From NCBI GenBank assembly GCA_010672185.1, contig JAAHHL010000330.1, positions 1 through 7,244 on the forward strand: a DNA stretch of 7,244 bases, written 5' to 3'. Shown here piece by piece: positions 5,535-7,244 of this stretch (position 1 is its first letter; every line of letters begins with the position of its first letter). The translations under genes were made by a program, and so were the position numbers. Source of the DNA: Caldora sp. SIO3E6. Its GTDB lineage: Bacteria > Cyanobacteriota > Cyanobacteriia > Cyanobacteriales > Coleofasciculaceae. Below the pieces are notes generated by a model, which made no database searches, was not told where the DNA came from, and saw nothing but the letters and a program-made list of their open reading frames with translations.

Positions 5535-5642
5535 CTAGTAGCTGTTCTTCACTAAGTTTCTCCCAGTCACAAGTGATTCGTCTTTAACATCCGCAGAAAA
5601 GGCTTGAATATCGTTGGCCATTTTGTTTTCACGGGAATTCAT
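5535..5642 (-). CDS. 35-aa ORF with good ribosome binding site; possible 5' part of a frame-disrupted gene
   Basis: This ORF starts at the ATG at 5642, with GGAG (5649-5652) six bases upstream, 39 bases after the ATPase stop. It reads MNSRENKMANDIQAFSADVK, continues 15 more residues and stops at TAG (5535-5537), two bases before the TTG of the next ORF. The ribosome binding site is the best in this stretch, yet the downstream protein-like sequence is in the -1 frame relative to it. A single-base indel or a -1 frameshift around 5540-5590 would join them into one protein of roughly 95-100 aa. Function unknown. Confidence 0.45.
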   Translation of the reverse strand: MNSRENKMANDIQAFSADVKDESLVTGRNLVKNSY

Positions 5643-5648
5643 TTTCAT

Positions 5649-5652
5649 CTCC
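5649..5652 (-). promoter_or_regulatory. Ribosome binding site deciding the start of the 35-aa ORF
   Basis: GGAG on the minus strand is six bases from the ATG at 5642 and directly abuts another in-frame ATG at 5648. The spacing favours 5642. Confidence 0.55.
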
Positions 5653-5681
5653 GATTCTGTTACCTAGATGTTTGCTGTCTT

Positions 5682-7244
5682 TCAATCAATGCTTGCCTCA
5701 CGCAGTATCCGATCAAGTTTTGCCTTAGCGGCCTTGTACCCCTTGGAGCCCCCTTTCTTGGTTCCCCAAACCTTGAGAATGACTTCATCCTTGGACATAC
5801 CCGATCGCCTGAACGAAACAACAAACCCTCTCTCCTCCGAGCTGATCTGCGAGTAAAAAGGGTCAAAGGGATCAGCAGGTTCAGCAGGTTCACGGTCACC
5901 CACCTTGTTGTCCCACAGTGCGTTCAGCTCTTGAGTACTCCTAGGTTCAGAAGGGTTCACTGAATGTTCAGCCTGACCAAAGCCTCCAAGGCTCAGTAGA
6001 AAGTCTTCAGTTAGCCACTCAGGGATTTTGCCATGGATGACTGTGCCATCAAGGAATGTAGCTTGGAACTTTCCTGTAGGCTTCATTTCTTCTAGGCCAT
6101 TTTCTGCGTTGACGACAGGCTCCCCAACGCTCTCGACTCGTATGGTGCCATCAAGAAAAGCTTTTATGGCACCCTTGCCACCGGGCAAGAATCTAGCCGT
6201 TTCCCCATGAGCAACAAAGATGGGGTAAGCTTCAAACTTCATTGATTCCCGCAGAGTGGAACCGACAACCAACCCTAGTTTCTCCTCTCCTATTGCTTCA
6301 CCATAGGAGCCATACTCGTCCCAAATAGTGGTCTGATTAGTGTGCTCAGAGTTTTGAATGCCCTGATAGAAGCGCATCCATTGGTTGGCAATCGCAACGT
6401 TGTCCCTGACTCCAGTTCGCTTTAAGCCGACAGTGTCAAAAACGGACGGATAGGTATTTCCTTTTTCTCTGTGAGGGGTAACAGCGACTACGGAGTGGTC
6501 AGGAATGATTATCAACCGAATTAGCGCCAGCTTTCTGGCTAGGGTTGTTTTGCCAGTCCTCTGCACGCCCACTATCCTAACTGGGTGAGATTTAATTAGT
6601 TTATACAGCCCTTTGCACTCTGCCCGGAGTGCCTCTATCAATTCCTCAGGAGACTTTGGTAGGCCACCGACAATCTTGTCGGAAGGTTGAGTTATATCGT
6701 CAATGGTTCCCGGAGTGCCATGCGGTAGTGTTGGGGGGGCTTCAATGGATTGTTCGACAAGCCCTTGCTCTAGCATTGCCTGCTGGCGTGCTTGTTCCTG
6801 GAAGAGTGCTATCTCTTGAGGAGATAACACAGACAGCTGCTTCGCCCTAGCAGCACGATCGGCCCCAAACTGCCACAGCTCCCAGTCAAGGTTGGCGGCA
6901 TATTCTACCTTACGGGCTTGGTTAATCGCATTGATTTTACCAAGCAACCAACTTTGTTTAACTTCCTGGCGGTATTGAGGCATGAACTCCAGCAGTTTTC
7001 TGGCTCTGGCTTGATTCAGCAGGTAAGCGAGTCCAAGCGCTGAGGTACTGATAAAGCCCCAAAGCGGTTTGTAGGGGTTGGTGGGTTTGATGATTCTAAG
7101 GGCTTTGGCTTTCTTGGGAATCTGGCTTTTGGGGTTGGAAGCTGGTGCGTTAACCAGTTTTTCAAATTCATGGACTGGCATAATGTAGCGCTTGTCTGAA
7201 GTGCAGAACTGCGGGTCATTAGATGGCTTAAAGCAATACTCAAT
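5682..7244 (-). CDS. P-loop ATPase with N-terminal hydrophobic segment (5' end outside window)
   Basis: Counting from the ATG at 7181 gives 499 aa, but the frame is open for all 21 codons to the window edge (IEYCFKPSNDPQFCTSDKRY...) and that ATG has no Shine-Dalgarno, so the gene is probably partial here. In this numbering: a hydrophobic stretch at about 39-55 (LWGFISTSALGLAYLL) may be one membrane segment; 57-145 is charged and helical; Walker A is GVQRTGKTT (205-213); a Walker B-like TTIWDE is at 284-289; a polar FVAHGE (322-327) follows a strand, as in ASCE ATPases. The C-terminus (451-499) has VWGTKKGGSKGY, like small DNA-binding modules I associate with mobile-element proteins. Membrane anchor, ASCE core and C-terminal DNA-binding module recall FtsK/VirD4 pumps, so DNA transfer, segregation or packaging is possible. 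Family placement is inferred; the ATPase call is firm. Confidence 0.75.
   Translation of the reverse strand: MEYCFKPSNDPQFCTSDKRYIMPVHEFEKLVNAPASNPKSQIPKKAKALRIIKPTNPYKPLWGFISTSALGLAYLLNQARARKLLEFMPQYRQEVKQSWLLGKINAINQARKVEYAANLDWELWQFGADRAARAKQLSVLSPQEIALFQEQARQQAMLEQGLVEQSIEAPPTLPHGTPGTIDDITQPSDKIVGGLPKSPEELIEALRAECKGLYKLIKSHPVRIVGVQRTGKTTLARKLALIRLIIIPDHSVVAVTPHREKGNTYPSVFDTVGLKRTGVRDNVAIANQWMRFYQGIQNSEHTNQTTIWDEYGSYGEAIGEEKLGLVVGSTLRESMKFEAYPIFVAHGETARFLPGGKGAIKAFLDGTIRVESVGEPVVNAENGLEEMKPTGKFQATFLDGTVIHGKIPEWLTEDFLLSLGGFGQAEHSVNPSEPRSTQELNALWDNKVGDREPAEPADPFDPFYSQISSEERGFVVSFRRSGMSKDEVILKVWGTKKGGSKGYKAAKAKLDRILREASID

Noticed and set aside
5871..5891. AGCAGGTTC tandem duplication
   Set aside because: It is two copies encoding a Glu-Pro-Ala repeat in a linker; a common small expansion with no sign of function.
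5604..5963. Plus-strand ORF of 119 aa and the opposing 79-aa minus-strand ORF
   Set aside because: Both overlap the C-terminal module of the ATPase in other frames; the ATPase reading has clear motifs and these do not.
6667..6682. CCGACAA/TTGTCGG palindrome in the ATPase gene
   Set aside because: It is a 7-bp stem with a two-base loop inside coding sequence, with no second copy; not enough to call a site.
7016..7243. Separate 75-aa minus-strand ORF at the right edge
   Set aside because: It overlaps the ATPase frame, which is itself open to the edge; its composition is low-information and it has no Shine-Dalgarno.

Overview
The window looks cyanobacterial. It has two perfect HIP1 octamers (GCGATCGC at 244-251 and 4327-4334), moderate base composition, and a gene set typical of cyanobacterial plasmids or integrated elements. 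Every convincing gene is on the minus strand, so transcription runs from the right edge (7244) to the left edge (1). The content is accessory: a replication-type primase/helicase, a P-loop ATPase of possible FtsK/VirD4-like layout, an ASCH-like protein and several small proteins I do not recognise. I see no integrase, transposase, tRNA, capsid gene or CRISPR array.

Layout in transcription order. (1) 7244-5682: P-loop ATPase whose frame is open through the right edge, so its 5' end is probably outside the window. (2) 5642-5344: a small-gene region with a 35-aa ORF, then a 62-aa ORF in another frame that can only start at TTG. Two perfect hairpins (5456-5502 and 5508-5533) sit here, and the whole may be one small gene disrupted by a frame change and a palindromic insertion. 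(3) 5337-5020 and 5023-4529: two unknown proteins of 105 and 164 aa, coupled by an ATGA overlap. (4) 4528-4375: a non-coding gap with three hairpins, one a plausible terminator for the upstream genes and two followed by T-tracts on the plus strand. (5) 4374-3994: an unknown 126-aa protein, overlapping (6) 4004-546, a 1152-aa DUF3987-type protein with zinc motif, TOPRIM domain, helicase-like ATPase core and winged helix, which in turn overlaps by ATGA (7) 549-1, a 182-aa ASCH-like protein with a Cys-rich insert.

The main discovery candidate lies inside the large replication gene. Between 1178 and 1593 there are 15 exact TGATCA palindromes and one TGATCG variant, in closely spaced pairs and triplets. 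They encode a repetitive Asp-His / Val-Ile linker between the ATPase/winged-helix part and the C-terminal domain. The palindrome is kept in two different codon phases, so the repetition follows the DNA rather than the protein. This resembles, in principle, the lambda origin, whose iterons lie inside the O replication gene. I propose an intragenic iteron-like origin or binding array for the element's own replication protein; this is inference.

Taken together, the primase/helicase, the possible origin inside its gene, the ATPase and the coupled small genes look like a self-replication and maintenance module of a cyanobacterial plasmid, phage-plasmid or integrative element.
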